Assembly: GCA_964482845.1 (NCBI GenBank)
Contig: CAYZZE010000053.1
Location: 1 to 15,579 of the forward strand
Source of the DNA: VGPI01 sp964482845
GTDB lineage: Bacteria > Cloacimonadota > Cloacimonadia > Cloacimonadales > Cloacimonadaceae
DNA: 15,579 nucleotides
Reading direction: 5' to 3'
Each line of letters begins with the position of its first letter. Positions within the stretch are counted from its first letter, which is position 1. The notes under the pieces were generated by a model. That model was not told the origin of the DNA. It saw nothing but the letters and a program-made list of their open reading frames with translations, and did no database searches. Shown in pieces: positions 15,227-15,579 of the stretch. Both the position numbers and the translations under genes were made by a program.

Positions 15227-15263
15227 AGAGTGTGTCATCCCCGGATGGCACACTCTCTTTTTT
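15227..15263 (+). terminator. Intrinsic terminator after rpsG
   Basis: GAGTGTGTCATC (15228-15239) pairs with GATGGCACACTC (15244-15255) around the loop CCCG, with a single wobble. An extra A-T pair (15227/15256) closes the base. Six T follow at 15258-15263. This is a textbook Rho-independent terminator and marks the end of the long operon. Confidence 0.92.
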
Positions 15264-15383
15264 CAGATTCTTTGCCCTGACTGGATTATCTTGAAAGACC
15301 GTTGAATGATTCAGAGAGTTTAAAGGCTCTCTTTCAAACCGAGTGGGTAAATGCAACTCCCTAATAATAACTCTAAGACCGTT

Positions 15384-15456
15384 GCACATAGGGGTATCAC
15401 CGGCTTCAGCCGGTCGTTGCACTGACTTCAGTCGGTGCATGGTAAAATCTATGTGC
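15384..15456. repeat. Composite palindromic element: closing stem with two TTCA-loop hairpins
   Basis: An outer inverted repeat, GCACATAG (15384-15391) and CTATGTGC (15449-15456), encloses two hairpins. ACCGGC/GCCGGT (15399-15404, 15409-15414) and TGCACTGAC/GTCGGTGCA (15418-15426, 15431-15439, one wobble) both have the loop TTCA. The unit folds into a three-way junction. The two hairpins have the same loop but different, internally matched stems, which suggests selection on structure. It resembles REP/BIME-type palindromic repeats or a small structured RNA. No transposase is in view. Confidence 0.55.
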
Positions 15457-15497
15457 TTGTATGACATTTGTTTATGACATCTGGGCAAACGTGCTGG

Positions 15498-15541
15498 GTG
15501 CCGGATAAATCCGGTACAACAACCGGATAAATCCGGTGTTG
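15498..15541. repeat. Twin hairpins with repeated CCGGATAAATCCGG core
   Basis: The 14-base palindrome CCGGATAAATCCGG occurs at 15501-15514 and again at 15523-15536. The first copy extends to an 8-bp stem (15498-15505 with 15510-15517, one wobble). The second extends to 10 bp with one bulged A (15517-15527 with 15532-15541). Both can be drawn with a TAAA loop. This looks like a second pair of REP-like palindromes, related in plan to the element at 15384-15456 but with a different loop. Confidence 0.55.
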
Positions 15542-15579
15542 CCGATTATTCAAAGGTCTTATTCTTTTAGTAGTGATGA

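Larger units (their letters stand above)
15265..15579. other. Non-coding region after the operon
   Basis: No credible gene is seen on either strand in these 315 bases. It contains a weak AGAGAG/CTCTCT hairpin (15313-15332), a 10-base direct repeat AAGACCGTTG (15295-15304 and 15375-15384), a 7-base direct repeat ATGACAT (15461-15467 and 15474-15480), and the two hairpin clusters listed separately. Confidence 0.7.

Noticed and set aside
15384..15541. CRISPR array
   Set aside because: The repeats are short palindromes with no regular spacers and only two copies of each type.

Overview
This window is a conserved bacterial information-processing locus with a small accessory edge on each side. All genes on the + strand between about 811 and 15172 form one block: four tRNA genes (Thr-UGU, Tyr-GUA, Gly-UCC, Thr-GGU), tuf, rpmG, tRNA-Trp, secE, nusG, rplK, rplA, rplJ, rplL, rpoB, rpoC, rpsL and rpsG. 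The tRNA-tuf order matches the thrU-tyrU-glyT-thrT-tufB arrangement of Escherichia coli. The rpoBC block is joined directly to the first two genes of the str operon. A strong intrinsic terminator follows rpsG, and fusA does not appear in the window.

The organism is a bacterium with balanced base composition, Shine-Dalgarno-led genes and CCA-encoding tRNAs. The protein sequences are diverged from proteobacterial and firmicute ones. An anaerobic member of the FCB group such as Cloacimonadota is my best guess, but it is an impression and not demonstrated.

Layout: 1-810 holds no intact gene. It carries an AAC-rich stretch ending in a GFRV-encoding sequence, like the template or variable repeat of a diversity-generating retroelement. 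It also carries a minus-strand remnant resembling the end of a phage Mu gpF-like head protein, a 99-bp near-perfect inverted repeat that cuts off that remnant (MITE-like), and a possible promoter. 811-1185 is the tRNA cluster, 1239-5627 is tuf through rplL, and 5628-6013 is a structured rplL-rpoB spacer. That spacer has several stem-loops and a 30-codon open frame with its own ribosome-binding site, whose stop codon overlaps the TTG start of rpoB. 6014-14283 is rpoB and rpoC, 14305-15172 is rpsL and rpsG, and 15227-15263 is the terminator. 15265-15579 is non-coding and holds two pairs of small GC-rich hairpins.

The genes serve translation (EF-Tu, L33, L11, L1, L10, L7/L12, S12, S7, tRNAs), transcription (beta, beta-prime, NusG) and secretion (SecE). 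L11, L1, L10 and L7/L12 build the ribosomal stalk region where EF-Tu acts. NusG binds the polymerase made by rpoB and rpoC. The main points for a second look are the retroelement-like repeat, the inverted repeat, the rpoB leader, substitutions in the RpoB rifampicin pocket and near the RpoC active site, and the hairpin clusters after the terminator.
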